A stretch of 64,000 nt of DNA from Croceibacterium selenioxidans (GTDB lineage: Bacteria; Pseudomonadota; Alphaproteobacteria; Sphingomonadales; Sphingomonadaceae). Below, piece by piece: positions 24,629 through 33,244 of this stretch. The stretch's first letter is position 1. Each line of letters opens with the position of its first letter. The stretch is from assembly GCF_018599195.1 (NCBI RefSeq), contig NZ_JAHFVK010000001.1, positions 372,001 through 436,000 on the forward strand, in the 5' to 3' direction. The notes beneath the pieces were generated by a model. The model was not told the DNA's origin and searched no databases. It saw only the letters and a list, made by a program, of their open reading frames with translations. A program made the translations under genes and the position numbers.

Positions 24629-26452
24629 ATGTTCGACTTGCTCATCGTCCTTGGTCTGTTGCTTGCGGCGATCGTGATGTTTGCGATCGGGCGGCCGAGA
24701 ATGGATGCGGTCGCGCTGCTGATGATGGTGATGCTGCCGCTGTCCGGCATCATCACCGTAGAACAGGCGCTGGCCGGGTTCGCCGATCCCAATATCATCC
24801 TCATCGCCGCGCTGTTTGTGGTCGGGGAGGCACTGGTCCGGACCGGGGTAGCCAAGTCGCTCGGCGACTGGCTGGTGACCCGGTCGGGCAGCAGCGAGGC
24901 GCGGCTGATCGTGCTGCTGATGATCGTCGTTGCCGGGGCTGGCTCATTCATGAGCTCCACCGGCGTGGTGGCGATCTTCGTCCCTATCGTCCTGCGCATC
25001 GCCCGTAATGCCCGCATTCCGGCCGGCCGGTTGATGATGCCGCTGTCGGTCGCGGCCCTGCTCAGCGGGATGATGACCCTGGTTGCGACCGCGCCCAACC
25101 TGGTGATTCACGCGGAGTTGCAGCGGCATGGATTGCCAGGGTTCGGCTTCTTCGACTTCACCCCGTTCGGCATTCCGCTGCTCGTTCTGGCGGTCGCTTA
25201 CATGCTCGGGGCCCGACGTTTCCTTGGCGGGGAGAGCGCTTTGGCCGCGACCTCCGGACGGCCAACGCTGGGCGACTTTGTCGAGCGCTACGGACTGGAA
25301 GGTCGCGAATACCGCTTTCTTGTCGAATCCGGTTCGCCGCTGATCGGCCGGGCCCTGAATGAATTCAATCTGCGGGGCAGCACCGGGATCAACGTGATCG
25401 CCATCGAGCGGACAAAGGTCTTCACCCGCGAACTGCTGCGGCCCTATGCCCAGTTCAGGCTGGAGGCGGGCGACGTCGTGATGATCGACATGTGCCGCCC
25501 GGATATCGACCTCGACGAGTTGGAACGCCTCTACAAGTTTCACCGGCTTCCCCTGGCGGCGCCCTATTTCGGCGATCGCAGCCAGGAGATCGGCATGGCC
25601 GAAGTGCTGCTTTCACCCGACTCCGATCTGGTCGGTAAGACAGTCGTAACAAGCGGTTTCCGCACGGAGCACGATCTCTCGGTGGTCGGCATTCGCCGGG
25701 CCCGGGAAGTGCTCGATGGCCTTGTCGCAGATGTGGTCCTTCGCGCCGGCGACACGCTGCTGGTCATCGGGCCGTGGCGCGCGATCGACTACCTGCCGGT
25801 TCATTCGGATGACCTGATCGTCCTCAATACGCCGGTGGAGGTCGAGGACGTGGTGCCCCAGGCGTCGCGCGCGCCCTATGCCGTGGCGATCCTGGCGCTG
25901 ACCGTGTTCCTGCTGGCGACCGGCTTCGTGCCCAACGTCCTCGCCGCCCTGATCGGCTGCCTGCTGTTCGGCCTCACCCGCTGCATCGACATGAACTCCG
26001 CCTATGAATCGATTCACTGGAAGACGCTGGTGCTGATCGTGGGCATGTTGCCATTCTCCATCGCGCTGGAGGCCGTAGGCGCTACCGACATCGCGGCCCA
26101 ATGGTTGCTGTCGGTCGTCAGTTCAGGTTCGCTGACGCTGGTCCTGGTGATGCTGTTCGTCGTCACCGCCGTGCTCGGCCTGTTCATCTCCAACACCGCA
26201 ACCGCGGTGCTGATGGCGCCGATCGCGATTGCCATGGCGCAGGCCTTGGGAGTGTCGCCTTACCCCCTCGCCATGACGGTGGCGCTGGCCGCATCTGCCG
26301 CGTTCATCACGCCTGTTTCCTCGCCCGTGAACATGCTGGTCGTCGGGCCGGGCAATTACCGCTTCGGTGACTTCGTGCGGATCGGGATTCCGCTGACGCT
26401 GATCGTGCTGGTGGTGACGGTGCTGCTGGTTCCCGTCATCCTGCCCTTCTGA
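24629..26452 (+). CDS. SLC13/DASS-type permease with cytoplasmic RCK_C domains
   Basis: 607 residues. About five hydrophobic segments at 1-190, then a soluble middle (about 205-400) with two TrkA-C/RCK_C-like units (V-E-S-G-S-P-L-I-G and L-V-G-K-T-V-V-T-S-G-F), then six or so further membrane segments. S-S-T-G-V-V-A in the first half and S-N-T-A-T-A-V-L-M-A-P in the second are the paired S-N/S-T motifs of this anion transporter superfamily. It probably imports a dicarboxylate, sulfate or another organic anion. ATG 24629 follows GGAGTAAG. Confidence 0.85.
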   Translation: MFDLLIVLGLLLAAIVMFAIGRPRMDAVALLMMVMLPLSGIITVEQALAGFADPNIILIAALFVVGEALVRTGVAKSLGDWLVTRSGSSEARLIVLLMIVVAGAGSFMSSTGVVAIFVPIVLRIARNARIPAGRLMMPLSVAALLSGMMTLVATAPNLVIHAELQRHGLPGFGFFDFTPFGIPLLVLAVAYMLGARRFLGGESALAATSGRPTLGDFVERYGLEGREYRFLVESGSPLIGRALNEFNLRGSTGINVIAIERTKVFTRELLRPYAQFRLEAGDVVMIDMCRPDIDLDELERLYKFHRLPLAAPYFGDRSQEIGMAEVLLSPDSDLVGKTVVTSGFRTEHDLSVVGIRRAREVLDGLVADVVLRAGDTLLVIGPWRAIDYLPVHSDDLIVLNTPVEVEDVVPQASRAPYAVAILALTVFLLATGFVPNVLAALIGCLLFGLTRCIDMNSAYESIHWKTLVLIVGMLPFSIALEAVGATDIAAQWLLSVVSSGSLTLVLVMLFVVTAVLGLFISNTATAVLMAPIAIAMAQALGVSPYPLAMTVALAASAAFITPVSSPVNMLVVGPGNYRFGDFVRIGIPLTLIVLVVTVLLVPVILPF

Positions 26453-26527
26453 CAGGCGATCGGAGCCCTTTGCCCGAGCCCGCCTTTGCGCCATACCTTT
26501 CCCCAAACAGACAAAAGGAGAGCCGAA

Positions 26528-27553
26528 TTGCGCCTGATTGCCACCGAGGAAGCCTGGTCGATCCCCGAAGTCGCGGAGGAACTGCGCAAGACCGCCAACA
26601 GCCCTACGCAGAGCCTCGACAAGCTGCTGGTGAAGGGCATCTACGACGCGCCGAGCGACACCTCGGGCTACGGCAAGCTCGACTTCCTCAGCGGCCTCAA
26701 GGACATCGAGGAGCATCGCCTGCCGCAGATGGACGAATTCGGCGTCGACATGCACCTGCTCGCGCTCACCGCTCCCGGGGTGCAGATGTTCGATGCCGAC
26801 ACGGCGATGGAGCTGGCCTCCCTCGCCAACGACCGCCTGGCGGAAGTCTGCCGCAAGTATCCGACTCGCTTCGCCGGCCTCGCCAGCTTCGCCCCGCATA
26901 GCCCCAAGCGCGCGGCCAAGGAGATGGAGCGGGCCATCAACGATCTCGGCCTCAACGGCTTCATGATCAACAGCCACACCAACGGCGAATACTTGGACGA
27001 TCCGAAGTTCTGGCCGATCCTCGAAGCGGCCGAGGCGCTTGACCGGTGCATCTACATCCACCCGCGCGCGGCCAGCGATACGCTCAAGGGGCCGCTGCAG
27101 GACTATGGCATGGACAGCGCCATGTGGGGCTATGGCGTCGAAGTCGGCACTCATGCGGTGCGCATGATGGCGGGCGGCGTGTTCGACCACTTCCCCAAGC
27201 TCAAGATCTGCATCGGCCATATGGGCGAGGCGGTTCCGTTCTGGCTCTGGCGCATCAATTTCATGAACAGCCGCGCGCAAGTCGTGGGCCGCGCGAAGAA
27301 GACGGGCCGCTCGATGGCCGAGTACTTCCAGGACAACTTCGTCATCACCACCAGCGGCGTCGAGGACCCGCTCGCGCTGCGCTATGCGATCGACAAGCTC
27401 GGCGTGCAGAACGTGATGTGGGCGATCGACTATCCCTATCAGCCAATGAAACCCGCGGTCGACTTCATCGAGGCCTTCGAATGCACCGAAGAAGAACGCC
27501 ACGCCTTGTGCCACGGCAATGCCGAACGCATCTTCCACATCGATCCGGCGTAA
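26528..27553 (+). CDS. Amidohydrolase-2 family metal enzyme, hydroxybenzoate decarboxylase type
   Basis: 341 residues of the ACMSD / gamma-resorcylate / 2,3-dihydroxybenzoate decarboxylase family, which remove carboxyl groups without oxygen or hydrolyse related rings. Visible: N-terminal A-T-E-E-A-W, the metal histidine in I-Y-I-H-P-R-A near 177, G-H-M-G-E-A-V-P-F near 236, and the aspartate in A-I-D-Y-P-Y near 303. The usual E-x-H at the N-terminus is E-E-A, a variant I recall from fungal 2,3-dihydroxybenzoate decarboxylase. The start is a TTG at 26528 preceded by AAAGGAG with 7-nt spacing; an earlier TTG at 26486 has no such site. Confidence 0.82.
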   Translation: MRLIATEEAWSIPEVAEELRKTANSPTQSLDKLLVKGIYDAPSDTSGYGKLDFLSGLKDIEEHRLPQMDEFGVDMHLLALTAPGVQMFDADTAMELASLANDRLAEVCRKYPTRFAGLASFAPHSPKRAAKEMERAINDLGLNGFMINSHTNGEYLDDPKFWPILEAAEALDRCIYIHPRAASDTLKGPLQDYGMDSAMWGYGVEVGTHAVRMMAGGVFDHFPKLKICIGHMGEAVPFWLWRINFMNSRAQVVGRAKKTGRSMAEYFQDNFVITTSGVEDPLALRYAIDKLGVQNVMWAIDYPYQPMKPAVDFIEAFECTEEERHALCHGNAERIFHIDPA

Positions 27554-27565
27554 GGGACTCTGGCG

Positions 27566-28018
27566 ATGGTTTATGGGCTCTATGGCCTGTGCGTGGCGCT
27601 GATGCTGGTGATGCGTTTCGCACCGGATTCAGGGGTCGGGTCGGTGCTGAACAGGCATTTGGTCAGCAAACCGCTCGAACACATGGCCGTCTTCGAACGG
27701 CATAAGCTGTTCTATCTGCTGATCCTGTCGGCTCTGATGATCGGAGGAGGCGAGGTGATCGTTCTTCTCGAGCCCGAGGTGGTGGCCGCCTACGCGCTGC
27801 AAATGGCGGTCTATTACGACGCGGTGTTGGTGGCCTACGCGGTTGCTGCCGCTGCCGTTGCGCGCCAGGGGGTTCGCTATGTTCGGTTGCGCCTTGGCAA
27901 TGGGAAAGCGACAAGACGCCTCGTCGCTGCTCGCCGTCGCCGCACCCGTCCGGTGAAACGCCTGCTGCCCTCCGCCAACGACGACGACGGCCCCGCTGTC
28001 TTCGCGCTTGCTGCCTGA
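27566..28018 (+). CDS. Small membrane protein, unknown
   Basis: 150 residues with three hydrophobic segments (about 1-15, 45-65, 75-100) and a highly basic C-terminal tail from residue 103 (R-R-L-V-A-A-R-R-R-R-T-R). I do not recognise a family. It starts 12 nt after the amidohydrolase stop and ends 6 nt before the CoA-transferase start, so it is in the same transcript. Positive-inside placement suggests a cytoplasmic C-terminus. The opposite strand also has a long open frame over this region, but that one reads as a shadow of the adjacent gene. Confidence 0.65.
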   Translation: MVYGLYGLCVALMLVMRFAPDSGVGSVLNRHLVSKPLEHMAVFERHKLFYLLILSALMIGGGEVIVLLEPEVVAAYALQMAVYYDAVLVAYAVAAAAVARQGVRYVRLRLGNGKATRRLVAARRRRTRPVKRLLPSANDDDGPAVFALAA

Positions 28019-28024
28019 CCTGAC

Positions 28025-29134
28025 ATGACCTCGCCGCTCGCCGGGATCAAAGTCGTCGAGCTGGCGCGGATTCTCGCCGGCCCCTGGGCGGGTCAGGTGC
28101 TGGCCGATCTCGGCGCCGAAGTAGTGAAAATCGAGAGCCCGGAAGGCGACGACACCCGCCGCTGGGGGCCCCCCTTCGTCGAGCATGGCGACGGAACGAA
28201 GGACGCAGCCTACTTTCACGCCACCAACCGAGGAAAACGGTCGGTGGTCGCGGACTTCGGAACCGAGGAAGGGCGCGCGACGGTGCTGGACCTCGTGCGC
28301 GACGCGGATGTCCTGATCGAGAACTTCAAGCTCGGCGGGCTCGCCAGGTTCGGGCTGGATTACGACAGCCTGCGCGAGGTGAATCCCAGGCTCGTGTACT
28401 GTTCGATCACCGGCTTTGGGCAGGACGGACCTTACGCCTCGCGCGCCGGGTACGACTTCATAGTCCAGGGCATGAGCGGGATCATGGACCTGACCGGCGA
28501 TCCGCAAGGGGCACCGCAGAAGATCGGCGTCGCCTATGCCGATATTCTCACGGGGCTCTACGCGGTGATCGCGATCCAGGCCGCGCTTCATCAGCGCGAA
28601 CTGACCGGTAAGGGCCAGCACATCGACATGGCGCTGATGGACGTGATGACGGGAACGCTCGCCAATCAGGCGATGAATTACCTTGTCTCAGGCGTGGTGC
28701 CCAAGCGGCTGGGCAATGCCCATCCGAATATCTCGCCCTACGAGGCTTTCCCGGTCGCCGACGGGTGGATCATCATCGCGGTCGGCAACGACGCCCAGTT
28801 CCGCCGCCTGTCGGACCTGCTCGACCTGCCGGCGCGCGAGCTGTGGGCGACCAATGCCGGTAGAGTGCGGGATCGGCACGCTCTCTCGCAGGCAGTCTCC
28901 GCCCAGACCCGCGATTGGGAGCGCGATGCCCTGCTTGCCGATCTCGAGGAGCAGGGCATCCCGGCGGGTCCGATCAACTCTGTGGCCGAGGCGCTGGCCG
29001 ATCCTCAAATCGTCGCGCGGGGCATGGTGCTCGATCTTGGCGCGGGCATCAAAGGATTACGCACTCCCATCCGTTTCTCGGATGCGGAGCTGACGCTGGG
29101 CAGGTCATCGCCCAAGCTTGGAGAGAATGAATGA
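28025..29134 (+). CDS. Family III CoA-transferase (CaiB/BaiF)
   Basis: 369 residues, slightly shorter than the usual 390-430. N-terminal L-A-G-I-K-V-V-E-L-A-R-I-L-A-G-P motif, G-A-E-V-V-K-I-E near 36, and the catalytic aspartate in G-Y-D-F-I-V-Q-G-M-S-G near 145. Such enzymes move CoA from succinyl-CoA or another acyl-CoA onto carboxylic acids such as benzylsuccinate, oxalate or branched acids. Together with the decarboxylase-like and esterase neighbours this suggests catabolism of an aromatic or alicyclic acid. It ends with ATGA overlap into the esterase gene. Confidence 0.87.
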   Translation: MTSPLAGIKVVELARILAGPWAGQVLADLGAEVVKIESPEGDDTRRWGPPFVEHGDGTKDAAYFHATNRGKRSVVADFGTEEGRATVLDLVRDADVLIENFKLGGLARFGLDYDSLREVNPRLVYCSITGFGQDGPYASRAGYDFIVQGMSGIMDLTGDPQGAPQKIGVAYADILTGLYAVIAIQAALHQRELTGKGQHIDMALMDVMTGTLANQAMNYLVSGVVPKRLGNAHPNISPYEAFPVADGWIIIAVGNDAQFRRLSDLLDLPARELWATNAGRVRDRHALSQAVSAQTRDWERDALLADLEEQGIPAGPINSVAEALADPQIVARGMVLDLGAGIKGLRTPIRFSDAELTLGRSSPKLGENE

Positions 29135-30072
29135 CCTCGCGCCACCTGGTGGACCCCGAGATTGGACCCTTGCTGGAGTTGCCCTCGCTCGAATTGACGG
29201 CGGAGGCCTTGCCGGAAATTCGCGCTAACCCGCTATTCACCGGCACGGACGTCCCGCCGCCGCCCTTTCCGGTCAGCGAAGCCTTCGCGCCCGTCTCCGG
29301 CAGCCCCGATGTGCGGCTGGTGGTGATTGATCCGCCGTCGCAGGCGAAGGACCGCGCGGCGATCCTTCACATCCACGGTGGCGGCATGGTCGTCGGCACC
29401 GCCGATCGCGCCGTGGCCGACAAGCCTGCCCTGGCGCTCCAGCACGATTGCGTGGTGGTCTCGGTCGACTACCGCCTCGCTCCGGAGACGCCGTTTCCTG
29501 GCCCGCAAGAGGATAACTATGCCGCGCTTCTTTGGCTGGCGGCCAACGCGGCCTCGCTCGGGGTGGATCCCGCCCGGATCGTCGTGATGGGAGAGAGCGC
29601 GGGCGGGGGCCTTGCCGCCAGCCTCGCGCTGATGACGCGCGACAGGGGTGGGCCCCGGCTGGCGGGCCAAGTGCTGATCTACCCGATGCTCGACTGGCGC
29701 ACCGGAGGGCCCGAGGATGCCTATCGCAACCGCCACACCGGCGAGTTCATCTGGACGCGCGAGAAGAACCGCTTCGGCTGGGAGGCGCTACGCGGCGAAT
29801 ACCAACCTGCCGACGCTCGAAAGGGTTGGTTCTCGCCCGCCCTGGCAGAAGACCTCTCCGCCGTCGCGCCTGCCTACATCGGTACCGGCGCGCTGGACCT
29901 GTTCCTCGACGAGGACCTCGACTATGCCCGGCGCTTGATCGATTGCGGGGTGCAGACGGAATTACACGTGTACCCAGGTGCCATTCATGCGTTTGAAATG
30001 GTCCCGGGAACAGGACTGGCCGAACAGGCGGCGATGGATTTGCGGCGCGGGCTCGAACGACTGATTGGGTAA
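29131..30072 (+). CDS. Alpha/beta hydrolase, hormone-sensitive-lipase family esterase
   Basis: 313 residues. The oxyanion motif H-I-H-G-G-G near 87, nucleophile elbow G-E-S-A-G-G near 156, the D-L-F-L-D-E acid region near 256 and a late histidine (Y-P-G-A-I-H-A-F) mark the HSL (family IV) esterases. There is no signal peptide, so it acts in the cytoplasm on a short-chain ester or lactone. The ATG overlaps the CoA-transferase stop (ATGA). Confidence 0.88.
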   Translation: MTSRHLVDPEIGPLLELPSLELTAEALPEIRANPLFTGTDVPPPPFPVSEAFAPVSGSPDVRLVVIDPPSQAKDRAAILHIHGGGMVVGTADRAVADKPALALQHDCVVVSVDYRLAPETPFPGPQEDNYAALLWLAANAASLGVDPARIVVMGESAGGGLAASLALMTRDRGGPRLAGQVLIYPMLDWRTGGPEDAYRNRHTGEFIWTREKNRFGWEALRGEYQPADARKGWFSPALAEDLSAVAPAYIGTGALDLFLDEDLDYARRLIDCGVQTELHVYPGAIHAFEMVPGTGLAEQAAMDLRRGLERLIG

Positions 30073-30078
30073 TCGTTC

Positions 30079-30873
30079 TTGGATCAGACTTCCCCAGAAC
30101 GGCCGGCGCGCGCGCTGGCCGATTTCCTTCCTGAGCGGTTTCGCCGGGACCTAGGCCCGCGCGCAACGGGCATGGCGGTGGCGCTGCTGCTCGAGGCGGT
30201 GCTTCTGCTCCTGCTGCTCTCGCTCGGCTGGTCGATCAATCAGCCGACTAAGCCCAAGGTCGTCGAAGTCCAGTTCAAGTCCAGCGACTACTCCGAATCC
30301 GAGGATGAGACACCGGAGCCCGACCAAAAACAGCAGCCCGCCACCGCCCAACCCGAAGAAGCGCCAATCGAAAAACCGGTCGTTGTGACCCCGGCGCCGA
30401 TTGCTCCCACGGTTATTCCGATCCCGAGGGTCCAACCCGTCGCACCACCGCCTCCTGCTCCTCCGGTAGGCCCAAGACCCATACAGAAGCCACAGCCGGG
30501 CATGCCCTCCTATGGACCGCCCAATACGGGATCCTCCGGCGCGATGGGCGACACCGAGATCGTCGGCACGGCACCTAACGGGGAGCCTCTCTACAAGGCG
30601 GCCTGGTACAAGCGGCCGACCGACGATGAGCTGGATGGCTATCTTTCGACCGCTTCGGGACCGGGTTGGGGCTTGATCGCTTGCCGCACGGCGCCGGATT
30701 ATCGCGTGGAGGACTGCGTGCCTCTGGCCGAGTATCCGCAAGGCTCGATGATGAACCGCGCAATTCTCGCAGCGACCTGGCAGTTCAAGGTTCGCCCCCC
30801 GCGTCGGGGCGGAAAGTCGCTGGTGGGTTCGTGGGTCCGGATCAGAATCGATTATGGCATGCGGCCGGAGTAG
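30079..30873 (+). CDS. TonB-like protein, proline-rich, single N-terminal membrane anchor
   Basis: 264 residues. One hydrophobic segment (about 33-52: V-A-L-L-L-E-A-V-L-L-L), an acidic then proline-rich periplasmic linker (60-155, several P-A-P-x-A-P and P-P-P-P-A-P-P runs), and a C-terminal domain of about 110 residues with a final beta strand (W-V-R-I-R-I-D-Y). The layout is that of TonB-family energy transducers, although the C-terminal motif is weak. The start is uncertain: TTG 30079, 6 nt after the esterase stop, keeps a cytoplasmic tail; ATG 30172 is an alternative directly before the membrane segment. Confidence 0.7.
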   Translation: MDQTSPERPARALADFLPERFRRDLGPRATGMAVALLLEAVLLLLLLSLGWSINQPTKPKVVEVQFKSSDYSESEDETPEPDQKQQPATAQPEEAPIEKPVVVTPAPIAPTVIPIPRVQPVAPPPPAPPVGPRPIQKPQPGMPSYGPPNTGSSGAMGDTEIVGTAPNGEPLYKAAWYKRPTDDELDGYLSTASGPGWGLIACRTAPDYRVEDCVPLAEYPQGSMMNRAILAATWQFKVRPPRRGGKSLVGSWVRIRIDYGMRPE

Positions 30874-31096
30874 CGTTCGGTCACAAGCTGTAACTGTCTC
30901 GCGAACTTGTCGCGGGATTGCGGGTGCAAATCAGTGCCGGAGCAGCCTCCAGCCCCAGGATTCCGCGGGTTTCGTCAAGTTCTGCAGGCGGACACTTTCC
31001 GACAATTTGGTTCAGGCGCGGCATACCGGTGCGACAAGCAGGTCCTATCCCGTCATCACGCCGATCGAGGCGCCCCCCAGTGAAGGACGTAATCAG

Positions 31097-31411
31097 ATGA
31101 ACACGATTGCCCTCAAGGCCCTTGCCGCCGCCTCGCTTTCCCTCTTCGCAATTGCCCCCGCCGCTGCGCAGGAAGTCAGCGTTGCCGTACATCACGGTGA
31201 TCTCGATATTGCCTCGCCGGCTGGCGCCGCGGTTCTCGCCGAGCGCCTGGAGATCGGGGCGAACGCCGCTTGCGGCCGCGTCGACCCGCGTGACATGAAG
31301 GCTGGTGCCGCTCTCAGCGCCTGCCGTGAAGCCGCGATGCAGAACGCTGTCGAACAGGCCGCTGCCAAGGGCGCGGCTGTCGAAGGCACGGCGCTGGCCT
31401 CGCTCGACTGA
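31097..31411 (+). CDS. UrcA family protein
   Basis: 104 residues with a signal peptide (M-N-T-I-A-L-K-A-L-A-A, cleavage at A-A-A-Q). The pattern V-x-Y/H-x-D-L-D-I-x-S-P-A-G-A near 35-45, the paired cysteines (A-A-C-G and S-A-C-R) and the A-V-x-x-A tail match the UrcA family of small periplasmic proteins, known mainly from sphingomonads and caulobacters; their function is unknown. GAAGGA lies about 10 nt before the ATG. The 223 bp upstream hold no gene I can support. Confidence 0.82.
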   Translation: MNTIALKALAAASLSLFAIAPAAAQEVSVAVHHGDLDIASPAGAAVLAERLEIGANAACGRVDPRDMKAGAALSACREAAMQNAVEQAAAKGAAVEGTALASLD

Positions 31412-31436
31412 TTTCGGATTATAAATTGCCCCCCAG

Positions 31437-31465
31437 ACGGCCGTCGGGAAACCGGCGGCCGTTTC
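31437..31465. terminator. Bidirectional terminator between convergent genes
   Basis: An 11-bp stem, ACGGCCGTCGG with CCGGCGGCCGT (one G-U pair), closed by a GAAA tetraloop and followed by TTT. It lies between the urcA-family stop (31411) and the convergent response-regulator stop (31469), so it can end transcripts from both sides. Confidence 0.75.
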
Positions 31466-31468
31466 GCG

Positions 31469-31942
31469 TCAGGCGGCGCCGAGGCGCTGCAATCTGGCCT
31501 GGAGAGTTTCGCCGTCGAAAGGCTTGGTGACGAAACCGTCAGCGCCGGCGGCAATCCCGCGGCCGACGATCGTTGGATCGTTTTCTGTCGTGCAGAACAC
31601 CACCTTGGGCCCGCCGCCGCCCGGCTGAGCGCGCAGCGCGGTGATGAATTCGATGCCGGACATGATCGGCATGTTCCAGTCGAGCAGGATCAGGTCGGGC
31701 ATTCCGCCGGCTTCGCAGCGAGCGAGCGCTTCCTGGCCGTTCTCCGCTTCCGCCACGGCATAGCCGAGGCTCTCTACCACCCGCCGCGAGACCGCGCGCA
31801 TGACGCGGGAATCGTCGACGATCAGGCAGCGTCGTACCTGGGCAGGGGCGGGCGCCTCTGTCGGGGCGGCCTGCACCGTTTCGGCCGGAGCCGGCTGTGC
31901 GCCCTCACCATGGGGCGCGGTGCGTTTGATCAGCCCGTGAAT
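31469..31942 (-). CDS. Single-domain response regulator (CheY-like) with apparent ATT start
   Basis: About 157 residues: a short basic and alanine/proline-rich leader, then a receiver domain with the acidic pair V-D-D-S, phospho-acceptor aspartate in L-L-D-W-N-M-P, F-C-T-T and the lysine in T-K-P-F. No output domain follows. No ATG, GTG or TTG stands near a ribosome site. A strong AAGGAGG (31950-31956) is placed 7 nt before an in-frame ATT at 31942, overlapping the end of the upstream gene by 13 nt. GTG 31876 is an alternative without a ribosome site; a start at 32263 would overlap the whole upstream gene. Confidence 0.75.
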   Translation of the reverse strand: MHGLIKRTAPHGEGAQPAPAETVQAAPTEAPAPAQVRRCLIVDDSRVMRAVSRRVVESLGYAVAEAENGQEALARCEAGGMPDLILLDWNMPIMSGIEFITALRAQPGGGGPKVVFCTTENDPTIVGRGIAAGADGFVTKPFDGETLQARLQRLGAA

Positions 31943-32232
31943 GAGTAGACCTCCTTGATCCCGTAGACCTGCGCCTGAGCGGGGGCCTGCGCCGGGATCT
32001 CGACCGGGCCGGGTTCCGCTGCCGCCGGAGCGGGGGTCAGCCGGACATGGAGGTACGGTATCCAAACATCGCCGAATTCGGCTTTCTGGTACCACAAGTC
32101 GACAACGTCGTAGGACGCCCAGAAGCCGTCGGGCTCGCGCAGGCGGATGCCCTCGCCAATGCGCGGGACGGCCGCAAAGCGCAGGCGTTCCTGGCTCTGG
32201 TGGGTTTCGTTCTGGACTTCGATTTCGATCAC
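31930..32232 (-). CDS. Small protein of unknown function, upstream of the response regulator
   Basis: 100 residues without signal peptide or membrane segment. The first 70 residues are predicted beta-rich (E-I-E-V-Q-N-E-T ... F-A-A-V-P-R-I-G-E-G-I-R-L-R-E-P-D-G ... V-D-L-W-Y-Q-K), followed by an alanine/proline linker and Y-G-I-K-E-V-Y. I do not recognise the family. Its last codons contain the ribosome site of the response-regulator gene, so the two are translated together and may share a task. Confidence 0.65.
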   Translation of the reverse strand: MIEIEVQNETHQSQERLRFAAVPRIGEGIRLREPDGFWASYDVVDLWYQKAEFGDVWIPYLHVRLTPAPAAAEPGPVEIPAQAPAQAQVYGIKEVYSFTG

Positions 32233-32302
32233 TGAACCGGCACCCCAAGACTCCGGGAATCACTCTTAAAGTGCAATCCTTGCCGAATCCCCAACGCGCC
32301 GT

Positions 32303-33205
32303 TCAGTTTATACCGGGAGGTCCTCCCACGATCCCGCCATTATCGTCAGCCTGGGGCGAGGGCGCCGTGCCGAGGTTCACGCTAAGGGTATGCGCGGCGC
32401 GGATCTTGCCGTCGATGAAGCGAAAGGTGTGGCTGTCGGGCATGCCGCTGGTCGAATTGCCGAAGCGGCAAAAGATATTGATGACGCCCTTTTCCTCGTC
32501 GATCAGATAGTCCCGGTTGACGATGTAGAGCACACCGGGGGGCAGGCCGATTTCGCAGGAGGCGTGCGGATCGCCCGTTCGATTGGTGTAGGCCCCACCT
32601 TCAAGGCGCGCGCAGGGTGTGCCCCAGGGAATGTCGGTGAACTTGTCGGCAAATCCATCGAGATACGCGTTGGCGCCGCGGATCATCTCGGCCGGTGCGG
32701 TCTTCTGGTACTTGAACAGATCCGACCAGTCCTCCTGCTTCGCGTACTTCAGATAGGCGTTGGCGTTGAAAAGCCAGTCGCCCTTGTCGGTCACCAGGCT
32801 GTCGACGCGCAGGACCTTGCCGTCGTGCAAGTAGAGGCGCGTGCCGATCACGTATTGGTGGGCGCCTTCTGTGACAATGATCTCGGTGAAGGTCTTGCAG
32901 CGCTTGTCGTCATGGAAGCTCATCGCGTGGGCGATGGGGAGGGGCGTGTTCCACAGCCCGGAGCCGCGATCCACATCGCTCATGTTCTCGAGGAAGTGGG
33001 CCTTCTCGTGCAGCGGCAGACCGGAGATGTCGCCCTTTCGCTGGGCCTCGACATAGGCGGTGGTGGCGGACTTTAGCTCGTCGCGAGTGCAAGTCGGGCG
33101 GTCTTGCAGCGGAGCCCACGGACTCGGCGGCGGCCCCCCTTGGGCAAATGCTGGCGTCGAACCGCCGAGCAAGAGCGCGGCACAGAGCAGTTTCTTGATC
33201 ATCAT
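32303..33205 (-). CDS. Secreted DUF8021-like protein
   Basis: 300 residues; signal peptide M-M-I-K-K-L-L-C-A-A-L-L-L-G-G (cleavage near A-F-A-Q). The body closely follows the DUF8021 pattern: C-T-R-D-E-L near the start, Y-V-I-G-T-R-L-Y-L-H-D-G-K-V, V-D-S-L-V-T-D-K-G-D-W-L-F-N-A-N, P-W-G-T-P-C-A-R-L-E-G-G-A-Y, and P-D-S-H-T-F-R. The last third is an NTF2-like beta sheet. Function is unknown in both fungi and bacteria. It lies 39 nt downstream of a paralogous gene in the same direction. Confidence 0.85.
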   Translation of the reverse strand: MMIKKLLCAALLLGGSTPAFAQGGPPPSPWAPLQDRPTCTRDELKSATTAYVEAQRKGDISGLPLHEKAHFLENMSDVDRGSGLWNTPLPIAHAMSFHDDKRCKTFTEIIVTEGAHQYVIGTRLYLHDGKVLRVDSLVTDKGDWLFNANAYLKYAKQEDWSDLFKYQKTAPAEMIRGANAYLDGFADKFTDIPWGTPCARLEGGAYTNRTGDPHASCEIGLPPGVLYIVNRDYLIDEEKGVINIFCRFGNSTSGMPDSHTFRFIDGKIRAAHTLSVNLGTAPSPQADDNGGIVGGPPGIN

Positions 33206-33244
33206 ATGTGTCCCCCTAATCCGAGATCCGCTTGTCGAAGGACC

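Noticed and set aside
23329-25098. 589-residue minus-strand frame over the SnoaL-like and permease genes
   Set aside because: It bridges two unrelated real genes and lacks a ribosome site or motif.
27629-28621. 330-residue minus-strand frame over the small membrane protein and the CoA-transferase
   Set aside because: The CoA-transferase on the plus strand is certain; the minus product is a shadow, and the small plus-strand protein has sensible membrane segments.
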